Origin: Methylomonas sp.
Lineage (GTDB): Bacteria; Pseudomonadota; Gammaproteobacteria; Methylococcales; Methylomonadaceae
Length of the DNA: 64,000 nucleotides
Assembly (NCBI RefSeq): GCF_023228165.1
Contig: NZ_JALOBS010000012.1
Coordinates: 86,551-150,550, forward strand
Reading direction: 5' to 3'
In this document: piece by piece, positions 34,091 through 42,383 of the stretch
How the letters are laid out: every line of letters begins with the position of its first letter
Position numbering within the stretch: position 1 is the stretch's first letter
Notes under the pieces: model-generated
What the model was told of the DNA's origin: nothing
Seen by the model: the letters and a program-made list of their open reading frames with translations, nothing else
Databases searched by the model: none
Translations under genes and position numbers: made by a program

Positions 34091-35023
34091 TTACGGTTTA
34101 GTAGCGGTAAAAACACAATACTCAGCATAACGATTGCGGAACATATCGTATTGTGCAAGCCCTGCGTAGTAATTGGCCGTTTGCGCCTTGTTGCGTAAGC
34201 CCAACCATTGACTCAGCTTCTGTAACGGATAAAGTCGTTTGGTGACTTTATACATGTACTCGGCGGACTGAATGGTTTGTTCGTGAATATAATCCAGTTC
34301 AATACCTTGGAAACCGCAGCCTTCCAACAAGCCCTGAAATTCGTCGCAGTAGCACAGGTTGGGTACCGCCCAGCCGTTGAAAAACCCCAGCATGGTTTGC
34401 CATTGTTCTTCATTGAATCCGCGTTGCATCATGAAAGCGTCGCAGTAAACGATGCGGCCGCCGGGCTTCAACAGGCGGAATGCTTCTTTTAGAAAAGCGC
34501 CTTTAAATTGGGTGTGGCTCACCGCTTCGGCATTCCAAACTATATCAAAGCTTTCATCTTCGAACGGAGTATTGCAAAAATCCGTTTGCACAAAATCAAC
34601 CAGATTTGCGACGCCTTTTTTCTTGGCATAATTGGTCGCGTAACCAACCTGTTTCCCACTAATGGTGACGCCGGTGGCCCGGTTGCCGAAATTTTTTGCC
34701 ATCCAGATAGAGCTGCCGCCAATGCCGCAGCCCGCATCGAGCACTCGGTCGGTAGGACGAATCTTCGCCTTGTCGTACAGCAATTGGTTTTTATTGATCA
34801 GAGCCTGGTGCTGATTATAGGGTTCGGGACTGTCCCAATAACCGTAATGGAAAGCCAAATTATCGCTGTTAGCCCAAGCAAATAAGTAGTCATTGTGACA
34901 GTCTTCAAAATGCTGTGCAGTGTCGGCAACGAGAGGTCTATCGGAAACTGCTACATCAGCTTTCAGACTGTCGCTGCGGTAATCCTGGTCGGGTTCCATG
35001 AAAAATAATTGTTGTGTTGACAT
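34091..35023 (-). CDS. SAM-dependent methyltransferase (tandem copy 1)
   Basis: Class I methyltransferase of 310 residues, paralogous to the next gene. Motif I is VLDAGCGIGGSSIWMAKNFG, followed by FEDESFDIVWNAEAVSHTQF and KEAFRLLKPGGRIVYCDAFM. The conserved N-terminal HNDYLFAWANSDNLAFHYGYW and C-terminal ANYYAGLAQYDMFRNRYAEY are shared with the downstream copy. The ATG at 35023 (MSTQQLFFMEPDQDY) is preferred over an earlier in-frame start because AAGG lies just upstream and it fits the paralogue. The two genes abut without a gap, so they are cotranscribed. Substrate unknown; divergent from the polyprenyl synthase gene, with a dead transposase between. Confidence 0.88.
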   Translation of the reverse strand: MSTQQLFFMEPDQDYRSDSLKADVAVSDRPLVADTAQHFEDCHNDYLFAWANSDNLAFHYGYWDSPEPYNQHQALINKNQLLYDKAKIRPTDRVLDAGCGIGGSSIWMAKNFGNRATGVTISGKQVGYATNYAKKKGVANLVDFVQTDFCNTPFEDESFDIVWNAEAVSHTQFKGAFLKEAFRLLKPGGRIVYCDAFMMQRGFNEEQWQTMLGFFNGWAVPNLCYCDEFQGLLEGCGFQGIELDYIHEQTIQSAEYMYKVTKRLYPLQKLSQWLGLRNKAQTANYYAGLAQYDMFRNRYAEYCVFTATKP

Positions 35024-35249
35024 AGGCCTTAAATAATATTGTTGTGCAAGAAGCAACGCCTTGTTACCCCTATAAAATCGGCGGATATCGTCGCACATGC
35101 GATAAACTTAGTACAGTGTTAGCCTTGTCCAATGACACATTCACCTGAGCGAAGCGATGAATTTCCTGCGTGATGTCGGCCTTGGAAAGCGAAAAATGGG
35201 ATCAGGGAGGCATGATTGCGTCACTGCAGACTCAAGGGCAAAAATGCTG

Positions 35250-35893
35250 TTTACCGGTGTCATTATGCCCGCTGTAAATGCGCGGACAGGGATAGGCTGC
35301 ACCGGTTCCGGGCAAAACCAGCCGGTTGGCTAACCGGCTGTATTCAGTATTCACCGACGCCGGTATTATCAAGACCGGCGCCGAGCAGTTGCCATTCGGA
35401 TAGAGGCCCGGAGTATATCGATCATCGGGTGGTGAAACCGCTGGAGAAATTGCGCATCGAGCTACGTTCTCGCCCGACCAACGATAATGTGCTGGCGAAG
35501 AGCAAGAATGCGTCAATCGTCGCTTACTATCTCGCTGATAGCCATATTCCGGAACACTTTGCTAGGCAGATGAATGCTTCGCCGTGCAGGTGTTGCCGCT
35601 TTCCGAGTGAATATCAGGATAACAAAGCCAAAATACGCAACTGCTACAGCTATCAAGACATGACGATACGTTATGAAAAGTTCCGCTCGCCGGGCGAGAC
35701 GGAAGGCCAGCTAAAACAGAGTGCCGCCTTGGAAAAAATGGACGCATTCGCCGCCGAATACAGCGATAATGATGCCGGCCAATCACTCAACGAAGCCAAG
35801 GCAAAACACTTTCAATTAATTGACAAATCCCAACATAGAATTGCTTGGTCATTTCTCACAAACCATCTTCGCTCAGGACTATGTCTGGATTGA
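35250..35893 (+). pseudogene. Degenerate integrase-type (rve) transposase
   Basis: Residual transposase sequence: HSDRGPEYIDHRVVKPLEKLRIEL with the DDE-domain aspartate context, then SKNASIVAYYLADSHIPEHFARQMN, YSYQDMTIRYEKF and an alpha-helical end KMDAFAAEYSDNDAGQSLNEA. The usual catalytic-glutamate segment and first third of the protein are missing or scrambled, and the frame upstream of 35380 is not family-like. The gene is dead. A perfect 8-bp stem (AGCCGGTT/AACCGGCT, 35320-35339) lies within. No intact terminal repeats were found. It separates the methyltransferase pair from the polyprenyl synthase. Confidence 0.75.
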
Positions 35894-36008
35894 AAAATGC
35901 TGTGTTGATGTTTAAGGCACCCGAAAATCATATAATGGGAAACCGAGCCCGGATTTGGGCAACGAAACACATCACGATCTACGTATTTTTAACTACTAAA
36001 ATAATAAC

Positions 36009-36977
36009 ATGGCGGCAGAAACAGAAATTATCCGACAAAAACTCACTCAGCTTCTGACGCAGGATCCTTATCTTTTACGAGTTTTTCCGTCCGCAGGTAA
36101 TATAGAAAGAGCAAAACTCAGCCGTGCCAGGCTGTTATTGAAAAACGCGAAGGACAATAAAGTCGATTTGAACGCAGCGATTGAAGCGGCTATCGCCATT
36201 GAGGTCGTTCATTTGGCTACCCTGATCCATGACGACGTGATTGATGACAGCCCGATGCGTCGGAATACCGCCAGTTTTAAGGCGTCGCACGGTAATAAAA
36301 GTGCCGTGTTGTATGGCGATTATCTGTTCAGTCTGGCGGTCAATCATGTTCAGGCAACCCAAAACAGTGCTTGTGCCAGCGTTTTTACCGAATGTATTCA
36401 CGATACCTGTCGGGGCGAGGCCATTCAGGATTTAGTGCTGTCTGAGCCGCAATTTTCGCCCAGTACGGAGGATTTGTTCGCAGTGGCGCGCGGCAAAACG
36501 GGCGCTTTATTTGCATTCTGTACCCAGGCACCCGCTTTGATCCGCTCCGACACCCCCGAAGCATTACAGGCAGCCTTGAAGGAAATCGGCTATTTACTGG
36601 GATTGGCTTATCAATTAGCGGATGATGTTTTAGATCTGGCCGGTACTCAGGAAAACCTGGGTAAACCGGCCTGCAATGATTTGAGGGAAAACTGCATGAC
36701 CACGCCGCTGTTTCGACTGATGCAGGAACTTAATTTGGATTGGCAACAATTGCGCAGTCGCTACCTCAATAACGAAAGTGAACTGAGCGAGTATTTCCTG
36801 CAAAGCACCAGCTACAAGACTATGAAGTCTGAAATTGACGCCGTGAAGGACGAGTTGGACAGGCTGGTCGAGGTGTGTCGTTCCCATGACTGGGAAATCC
36901 AGGAAATCGTCGCCTATTTTTGGGGTGAGTATGTGCAAAACAGGCTGTATTCGCTTAAGGATGCCGAGTGTCATTAA
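36009..36977 (+). CDS. Polyprenyl diphosphate synthase
   Basis: Trans-isoprenyl diphosphate synthase of 322 residues that condenses isopentenyl diphosphate onto an allylic diphosphate. The first aspartate-rich motif is LIHDDVIDDSPMRR and the second YQLADDVLDLAG; KTGALFAFC is the conserved lysine block. The residues before the first motif, which set chain length, are EVVHLATL, compatible with long-chain products such as those of octaprenyl synthases, but the protein is shorter and diverged at the C-terminus. The ATG at 36009 has no clear Shine-Dalgarno. It stands alone, divergent from two methyltransferases. Product length cannot be decided from sequence. Confidence 0.88.
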   Translation: MAAETEIIRQKLTQLLTQDPYLLRVFPSAGNIERAKLSRARLLLKNAKDNKVDLNAAIEAAIAIEVVHLATLIHDDVIDDSPMRRNTASFKASHGNKSAVLYGDYLFSLAVNHVQATQNSACASVFTECIHDTCRGEAIQDLVLSEPQFSPSTEDLFAVARGKTGALFAFCTQAPALIRSDTPEALQAALKEIGYLLGLAYQLADDVLDLAGTQENLGKPACNDLRENCMTTPLFRLMQELNLDWQQLRSRYLNNESELSEYFLQSTSYKTMKSEIDAVKDELDRLVEVCRSHDWEIQEIVAYFWGEYVQNRLYSLKDAECH

Positions 36978-37103
36978 TCCCGATATTGAACCTGTCATTT
37001 GTTCTGTAGAATCTGAATTTTTTGCACAACAGGTCTATCCCCTTAAGTGTAGTTCTAACAACTCGTCATTCCCGCCAAAGAGATAATCCAAGGTAGTGCC
37101 GTG

Positions 37104-37121
37104 CTCCCGCCTTTGCGGGAG
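37104..37121. repeat. CTCCCGC hairpin
   Basis: CTCCCGC (37104-37110) pairs with GCGGGAG (37115-37121) around a CTTT loop, 127 bp after the polyprenyl synthase stop. The following GAAACGATTTT is a poor T-tract. It may be a weak terminator or part of a REP-like element that begins at TCATTCCCGCC just upstream. The rest of the 335-bp gap to lptF shows no gene. Confidence 0.4.
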
Positions 37122-37312
37122 AAACGATTTTGAATGATTGGAAACGCTTAAAATTAAGGCGATTGCTAACAGAAAATGTACCCGGCAGTTGGGATATTCT
37201 TCACGGGAAATGGTCTCACTGCGGTCAAAAAGGACTGATGGCGCATTGGTTTTCTTTTAATTGGCGACAATTTTCCTAGAGGCTCAACGGTTTAAATATC
37301 TGGAGAATTTTT

Positions 37313-38449
37313 TTGAACATTGATCGAAATCTACCCGGCGCCGGCCGTCCTTTCCGTCTGCTGACCGTGTTGGACAAGATGATCATCAAAGACCTGTTTA
37401 AAACCGTGGTTTCGGTTTTAACGGTGTTGGTGGTGATTATCGTCAGCCGTAAATTCATCAAAATTCTGGCCCAGGCCATCGAAGGTAATATTGCCAGCGA
37501 AACCGTTTTAGCGCTGCTGGGCTTGAAAATCGTGGTAGCCGCGGCAACCTTCTTGCCCGCAGCTTTATTCATGTCGGTGTTAATGGTATTGGGGCGCATG
37601 CATCGCGAACAGGAAATGGTGGCGATTTCCTCTGCGGGCGGCGGCGTATTTACCATTTACCGATCGGTGTTTGGCTTGATTGTGCCGTTAAGTATCTGTG
37701 CGGCCGGGTTATCGATGTATGCGGCACCGTGGGCAGAAGCGCGGAGCGAACAATTGATGCATCAGGATAGCGAGAATGCCGACATTCGCGGCATTTCCGC
37801 GGGACGGTTTAGTGAATACAGTGGCGGAGAGCTGATTTTTTACACTGAAAATGTCGATGCCGGCGGCAAAATGAGCAAGGTGTTTGTACAGAACAAACAA
37901 GGTAATAAGCTGGGGGTCGTGAATGCCGAGTATGGGCGGCTGGAGTATTTGCCGGGAGGCTTGTATCTGATTTTGGAGCAAGGCGAACGGGTGCAGGGAA
38001 TTCCGGGGCAGAAAGACTACACCATAGAAGCTTTTAAAGAATATGCGGTACTGGTAGAGAAGAAGGCGGTTGCCTTTGTGCCGCATCTGGAGGCGTTGCC
38101 AACGGGCAAACTGTGGCAATCCAAACAGCTTGCCGATATTGCACATTTTCAGGATAGGCTGAACGCGCCGTTTGGTGTGCTGCTGTTGGCGTTTCTGGCT
38201 GTGCCGCTGGCTAAATCTTCACCGCGCGGCGGTGTGTACGGTAGCGTTTTGGTGGCTTTCGGCATTTATTTTGCCTATGCCAATTTGCAGCGCGTCAATC
38301 ATAGTTGGGTGATGAGTGAAATAGTGCCAACCTGGTTGGGCTATTTTTGGGTGGAAGCCTTGTTATTGATGGTGGGCTTGCTCATGCTGGTACGTTTATA
38401 TAGCTGGAAATGGGTGATGCTAAAATTAACCGGTAAGGTGGCTTTGTGA
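37313..38449 (+). CDS. lptF: LPS export permease LptF
   Basis: Inner-membrane permease half of the LptB2FG lipopolysaccharide extractor. 378 residues with six membrane helices: three before a periplasmic beta-jellyroll region (about residues 125-270) and three after. The HREQEMVAISSAGGG coupling-helix segment that contacts LptB is visible. The start used is the TTG at 37313 with GGAGAA upstream; an ATG at 37379 (MIIKDLFKT) would drop 22 residues and lacks a ribosome site. The stop overlaps lptG by 4 bp (GTGA), so the pair is translationally coupled. Confidence 0.94.
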   Translation: MNIDRNLPGAGRPFRLLTVLDKMIIKDLFKTVVSVLTVLVVIIVSRKFIKILAQAIEGNIASETVLALLGLKIVVAAATFLPAALFMSVLMVLGRMHREQEMVAISSAGGGVFTIYRSVFGLIVPLSICAAGLSMYAAPWAEARSEQLMHQDSENADIRGISAGRFSEYSGGELIFYTENVDAGGKMSKVFVQNKQGNKLGVVNAEYGRLEYLPGGLYLILEQGERVQGIPGQKDYTIEAFKEYAVLVEKKAVAFVPHLEALPTGKLWQSKQLADIAHFQDRLNAPFGVLLLAFLAVPLAKSSPRGGVYGSVLVAFGIYFAYANLQRVNHSWVMSEIVPTWLGYFWVEALLLMVGLLMLVRLYSWKWVMLKLTGKVAL

Positions 38450-39513
38450 ATGTTTTGACCTTGTATATCATAAGGGAAGTAACCAAAGGCTCATTACTGG
38501 CTGTATTGTTGCTGCTGACTTTGTTTAACCTGTTTACCTTCAGCGACGAGTTAAAAGACTTGGGGCACGGCAATTACGGCTTAAAGCAAATTATCTTGTA
38601 CGTCGCGTTGACGTCGCCGCGAGTGTTTTTCGATTTGGTGCCCTCTGCGGCATTGCTGGGTAGCTTGTTTGTGGTAGGGGCCATGGCTAATAATCGCGAG
38701 ATTGTGGCCATGCGGGCGGCCGGTTTATCCATAGGCTGGATCATCCGCAGCATTATGTTGGCGGGTTTGGTGCTGGTTGTGGTGGCGGTGGGAGTCGGTG
38801 AATTTGTGGCCCCGTCCGCCGAGCGTGCCGCGCAAATATTAAAAACCACAGCCCAGAACAATGGAGTGGTATTGCGTTCGCAATACGGCATGTGGCTCCG
38901 GGAAGGCAATCGTTTTATCAATGTACGGCAAATTCTCGATGACGGTTCCCTGGGTGATATCCGGGTTTATGAAGTCGACGAACAGCACAAATTGAGCGAA
39001 GTGACCCAGGCCGAACACGGCCAGTTTTTGGGGAATAAGCGCTGGCAATTGACGAATGTTAAACAATCCTTCATTTCGCCCAAGCAAATCAATGCCAATA
39101 GCTTGTCTGAACTGGATTGGCAGTCGAGTATCGATTCCGATTTGTTGAAAGTGGCGGTGGTTAATTCCGACAATTTGTCGCTGTTCGATTTGTACAACTA
39201 CATTGCTTTTTTGAAAGCCAACAACCAAAAGTCGCAGAATTACGAGTTGGCTTTCTGGAGTCGCTTGATCAATCCATTGGTCACTTTTGTTATGCTGATG
39301 GTCTCCGCGCCGTTTGTGATCGGTATCGGTCGCGGCATTGGTACCGGCGGCCGTATCATGATGGGCGTGTTGATTGGTATGAGTTTTAATATTTTGGATA
39401 GGATCGCCGGTCATATGGGCTTGGTGTATGACATGAACCCGATGTTAATGGCTATCGCACCCAGTGCAGCGGTGTTTACCATGGCTTTGTTTGCGGTGTG
39501 GCGGATGAGTTAA
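38446..39513 (+). CDS. lptG: LPS export permease LptG
   Basis: Partner permease of LptF, 355 residues, six membrane helices flanking a periplasmic domain. Family sequence includes NVLTLYIIREVTKGSLLAVL, NNREIVAMRAAGLSIG (coupling helix) and the C-terminal FVIGIGRGIGTGGRIMMGVLIGMSFNILDRIAGHMGLVYD. The start is GTG at 38446, overlapping the lptF stop. The two-gene lptFG order is usual; lptB and the pepA neighbour often found in enterobacteria are not adjacent here (pepA is 7 kb away). Confidence 0.95.
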   Translation: MNVLTLYIIREVTKGSLLAVLLLLTLFNLFTFSDELKDLGHGNYGLKQIILYVALTSPRVFFDLVPSAALLGSLFVVGAMANNREIVAMRAAGLSIGWIIRSIMLAGLVLVVVAVGVGEFVAPSAERAAQILKTTAQNNGVVLRSQYGMWLREGNRFINVRQILDDGSLGDIRVYEVDEQHKLSEVTQAEHGQFLGNKRWQLTNVKQSFISPKQINANSLSELDWQSSIDSDLLKVAVVNSDNLSLFDLYNYIAFLKANNQKSQNYELAFWSRLINPLVTFVMLMVSAPFVIGIGRGIGTGGRIMMGVLIGMSFNILDRIAGHMGLVYDMNPMLMAIAPSAAVFTMALFAVWRMS

Positions 39514-39580
39514 ATCTATTTGTAAAATAGCAATCCTTAGATGATTTTTTATTTGATTTGTTGAAACTAGAGGGCTCACA

Positions 39581-39892
39581 ATGCGGAAAACCAACCGTTT
39601 AATATATAGTCTCCCAGGCATGGGTTTAGCCGTTTTAATCAGCGGTTGTGCCGGCGAAACCACGCCGCCGCCCGCGCCGGAAAAAATTCTGTCCGGTGAT
39701 CAAATGTTGCGGGACAGTCAGGGTATCGCCCAGCTAGGCAGCCGTTGGCAGGAAGGCAAGCAAATGGTGGAAAAAGGCTTGTCCATGCAGCGCGACGGCC
39801 AGCTGAAAATCGATCAAGGGCGGATCATGGTGGAAGAAGGCCAGAAAATTATGCTGGAGAGCGAAGAGGGTTATAAAAGCATTAAAAAATAG
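39581..39892 (+). CDS. Small lipoprotein with helical tail
   Basis: 103-residue lipoprotein: signal sequence MRKTNRLIYSLPGMGLAVLI followed by lipobox ISGC (Cys at residue 24). The mature part has a proline-rich linker (ETTPPPAPEK) and a repeating amphipathic helix (GSRWQEGKQMVEKGLSMQRD, GQLKIDQGRIMVEEGQKIML) with an approximately 14-residue G-rich repeat. No known family is recognised. GAGGG precedes the ATG. It follows lptG by 67 bp on the same strand and might be an envelope-associated passenger. Function unknown. Confidence 0.8.
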   Translation: MRKTNRLIYSLPGMGLAVLISGCAGETTPPPAPEKILSGDQMLRDSQGIAQLGSRWQEGKQMVEKGLSMQRDGQLKIDQGRIMVEEGQKIMLESEEGYKSIKK

Positions 39893-39912
39893 TACCGTCC
39901 ACTGCCCCCCAA

Positions 39913-39968
39913 ACAAGTTCTTAACCCGGCCCTAAATGCTGTTGCCTTGGACCGGGGGAAGGACTTGT
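39913..39968. repeat. Long stable inverted repeat after the lipoprotein gene
   Basis: ACAAGTTCTTAACCCGG (39913-39929) pairs with CCGGGGGAAGGACTTGT (39952-39968): ten base pairs including one G-U, two mismatches, then five G-C pairs, around a 22-base loop. No T-run follows. It might act as an mRNA 3' stabiliser or a structured RNA. The remainder of the gap to 40208 shows no gene. Confidence 0.55.
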
Positions 39969-40207
39969 CGCTTCTGGTTTCGAAAATCTCAATCAGACCC
40001 GCCCTTAAATCGCAAGCCGCATTCCTAAGCCGTAAAAATTGGCAAAACGGTGGCGCCATTTCGCAGGTTTTGCTCATGCATAAATCTAATATAGAACTTT
40101 TAGACCGGAATATTGCCGAACATTAAAGCCAGAAATGCTGGTTTTTCGACAAAATAAGTAGCGGAATGTACTTATTCTGTTGACCTCTAAAAAAAAGGAG
40201 GGTCAAA

Positions 40208-40405
40208 ATGAAAAAAGTACGGAAAATAGTGTATTGCTCGCGTTGCGGCGATGAAATATCCGCGGAAGAGTTGGCGCTATTATCGGGTACCACCTGTGCA
40301 TTATGCAGTCACATGCAACAGGAAGCTCGGCAAATTCACCAAGAAAAACGTAAATCCGCCATAAGATTACCTTTGCTTCACACCGTTTCGATTATTTCTC
40401 GATAG
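40208..40405 (+). CDS. Small zinc-ribbon-like protein
   Basis: 65-residue cytoplasmic protein with two CxxC pairs, YCSRCGDEI and TTCALCSHM, spaced as in a treble-clef or zinc ribbon, followed by a basic tail (QIHQEKRKSAIRLPLL). GGAGG lies just upstream of the ATG, so translation is likely. Its last 14 bases overlap the 3' end of the convergent ABC ATPase gene. No relative is recognised; possible roles are nucleic-acid or protein binding. Expression is supported only by the ribosome site. Confidence 0.65.
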   Translation: MKKVRKIVYCSRCGDEISAEELALLSGTTCALCSHMQQEARQIHQEKRKSAIRLPLLHTVSIISR

Positions 40406-41054
40406 CACCGTCGACAATACGAATTCGTCGGCTAGCCCGCTCGCCGATGTTGCTGTCATGGGTGATGATCATTAATGTCACGCCTTGGCTGTTGAGCTTT
40501 TCCAATAAATCAATAATTTCCATGCCGGCTTTGCTGTCCAGATTGCCGGTGGGCTCGTCGGCCAGCAAAATGGCGGGTTGCATAACCATGGCCCGGGCAA
40601 TAGCGATGCGCTGTAGCTGGCCACCCGACAATTGGTTGGGTTTATGTGCCGCCCTATCCAGCAAATTCACGTCCGCCAACGCTTGCCGCACTTTCTGCTG
40701 ACGCACTTTACTGTCGATGCCTGCCAGTATCAGCGGCATTTCAATATTTTCGGCGGCCGTCAGGCGTGGAATCAAGTGAAAAAACTGAAACACGAAGCCG
40801 ATGTTTTCTCGGCGGATTTTGGCCAGCTCGTCATCGCTTTGCCGGGTGACGTCGTGGCCATTCAGGATATAGCTGCCCGACGTCGGCTGGTCCAGTAGCG
40901 CGATGATGTTCAGCAAGGTGGATTTGCCCGAGCCGGATGGGCCCATCACAGACACATATTCGCCGTGCCGAACCAATAACTCCACCCCGTTCAGGGCGTG
41001 CACGGTTTGTTCGCCGACCTGAAAGTCGCGGTGGATATTACTGAGCTGGATCAT
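40392..41054 (-). CDS. ABC transporter ATP-binding protein (LolD/MacB-type)
   Basis: 220-residue ATPase: Walker A MGPSGSGKSTLLN, Q-loop NIGFVFQFFHLIP, signature LSGGQLQRIAIARA and Walker B ILLADEPTGNLD, the typical sequence of ATPases serving FtsX-like permeases (LolD, MacB, DevA, FtsE). It starts with ATGA overlap on the membrane-fusion gene upstream. Unusually no permease gene follows: the next DNA holds a convergent small ORF and no membrane protein. Either the permease is elsewhere or the set is incomplete. Export of a small molecule, peptide or lipoprotein is expected from the family. Confidence 0.92.
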   Translation of the reverse strand: MIQLSNIHRDFQVGEQTVHALNGVELLVRHGEYVSVMGPSGSGKSTLLNIIALLDQPTSGSYILNGHDVTRQSDDELAKIRRENIGFVFQFFHLIPRLTAAENIEMPLILAGIDSKVRQQKVRQALADVNLLDRAAHKPNQLSGGQLQRIAIARAMVMQPAILLADEPTGNLDSKAGMEIIDLLEKLNSQGVTLMIITHDSNIGERASRRIRIVDGAIEK

Positions 41055-42187
41055 GGCTTGATGACGACCTTGGCGCCGTCCGTCACGCCTTCCTTGCCGA
41101 TCGACAGTGCGACCCGGTCGCCGGCTTTTAGGCCGGATAAAACTTCGGTATAACTCCAGTTGGATAACCCGGCTTGAAAGCTTTGTTCGTGTAAGACATT
41201 GTCTTCGTCCAACTTGAACACCCGGTTGTTTTCCAGAATGGCTTCCGCCGGCAAACGGAGTACGTCATCTTTCTTGGCCAGTTGTACTTCTATATCGGCA
41301 CTGTAGCCGGGTAATAATTCGGCTAAATCCTTCGGATCCCTCAAGGTTACTTCCACTTCCACGGTACGGGCTTGCTTTTCTTTTTCCAGCACGTAGGGGG
41401 CAATGCGGGTGACGATACCCGAGCAGCGCTTGTCGGGAAAGGCATCCAGGGATACGCAGGCCTGCATGCCGGGTTTGAGCGCGGCGGCATCGACTTCGTC
41501 TATCGGTGCCGATACGGTCAGGCAGCTGATGTCCAGCAAATCGATAGGCGGCAGGGTAGGAATGCCGGGCGGCGACGGCGTGACGAATTCGCCCAGCTCG
41601 GCATTCACTTCGGCTACGGTGCCGTCGAAAGGCGCTAATACCAGGGTGCGGCGCACGCCGGCTTCGGCAACCGTCACTTGGGACTCAGCTACTTCAATAT
41701 TCTGTAGCGCCGCTCGGCAGGCCGCGCGCTGCGATTTGCTGCTGCTGACCGCCTTGTCGACTTGTTCAACCGAGACAATCTGTTTGCTGGTCTGTAAGCG
41801 GGATAAGCGCGCGGCTTCGCGTTCGGCGCTGCCCGCCAATTGACAAGCCTGCTCGGCACTGGCTTTAGTGGCTTTGACCTGGGCTGTTTGCAAGCCGACC
41901 TGGGCTTTTAAATCCTGGTTCCATACTTCCAGCAGCAGCTGGCCTTGTTTGACTTTGTCGCCTTCCTTGACATGCAGTGCCGCCACTTGGCCGCCGGTGG
42001 CCGGGGCCAGATAAGCACGGCGGCAGGCTTTGACCGTGCCGACCCGGGTATTGGCTACCGTGGATTGAACTTGGCCGGTTGTTAAGGTAAGCACATCCAC
42101 TTCTACGGGTTCTGGGCGTCGACTGTAGTAAAACAGGGTAATCAGTAGCGCCAAGACTGCGACGATAACCAGTGATTTAGTTTTCAT
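41051..42187 (-). CDS. Membrane-fusion (HlyD/MacA-type) efflux adaptor
   Basis: 378-residue periplasmic adaptor anchored by one N-terminal helix (LVIVAVLALLITLFYYSR). Lipoyl-like halves TGGQVAALHVKEGDKVKQGQLLLEV and LVLAPFDGTVAEVNAELGEFV flank an alpha-hairpin (QVGLQTAQVKATKASAEQAC...). The beta-barrel and membrane-proximal domains follow (RIAPYVLEKEKQARTVEVEVTL, LSGLKAGDRVALSIG). It feeds directly into the ATPase gene with a 4-bp overlap. Together they form the adaptor and engine of a MacAB/DevBCA-like exporter lacking its permease. Preceded by a strong hairpin that ends the SBP56 transcript. Confidence 0.92.
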   Translation of the reverse strand: MKTKSLVIVAVLALLITLFYYSRRPEPVEVDVLTLTTGQVQSTVANTRVGTVKACRRAYLAPATGGQVAALHVKEGDKVKQGQLLLEVWNQDLKAQVGLQTAQVKATKASAEQACQLAGSAEREAARLSRLQTSKQIVSVEQVDKAVSSSKSQRAACRAALQNIEVAESQVTVAEAGVRRTLVLAPFDGTVAEVNAELGEFVTPSPPGIPTLPPIDLLDISCLTVSAPIDEVDAAALKPGMQACVSLDAFPDKRCSGIVTRIAPYVLEKEKQARTVEVEVTLRDPKDLAELLPGYSADIEVQLAKKDDVLRLPAEAILENNRVFKLDEDNVLHEQSFQAGLSNWSYTEVLSGLKAGDRVALSIGKEGVTDGAKVVIKP

Positions 42188-42310
42188 GAGGGCGAATGCT
42201 TGAGGCTGGGTTGGCTTGGATTCACTAGCCTACCGCGTCTAACCTGATTTTCAAAGCGGCAGTTCGCTTGGGATAAATTAAACTCTCCACGGCAGAGAGC
42301 TATAAAAATA

Positions 42311-42368
42311 CGGCTTATCCGGTTTTACCGCCATTTCAAGAAATGGCGGTTGGTCGCCGGATAAGCCG
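42311..42368 (-). terminator. Nested hairpin between SBP56 and the adaptor gene
   Basis: Outer stem CGGCTTATCCGG/CCGGATAAGCCG (12 bp, perfect, 42311-42322 and 42357-42368) encloses an inner stem CCGCCATTT/AAATGGCGG (9 bp, perfect, 42328-42336 and 42341-42349) with a CAAG loop. Reading the minus strand, the structure begins about 15 bases after the SBP56 stop and is followed by GTATTTTTATAG, an interrupted T-tract. Most likely a transcription terminator/insulator. Confidence 0.7.
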
Positions 42369-42383
42369 GCCGGGGTAAAAATA

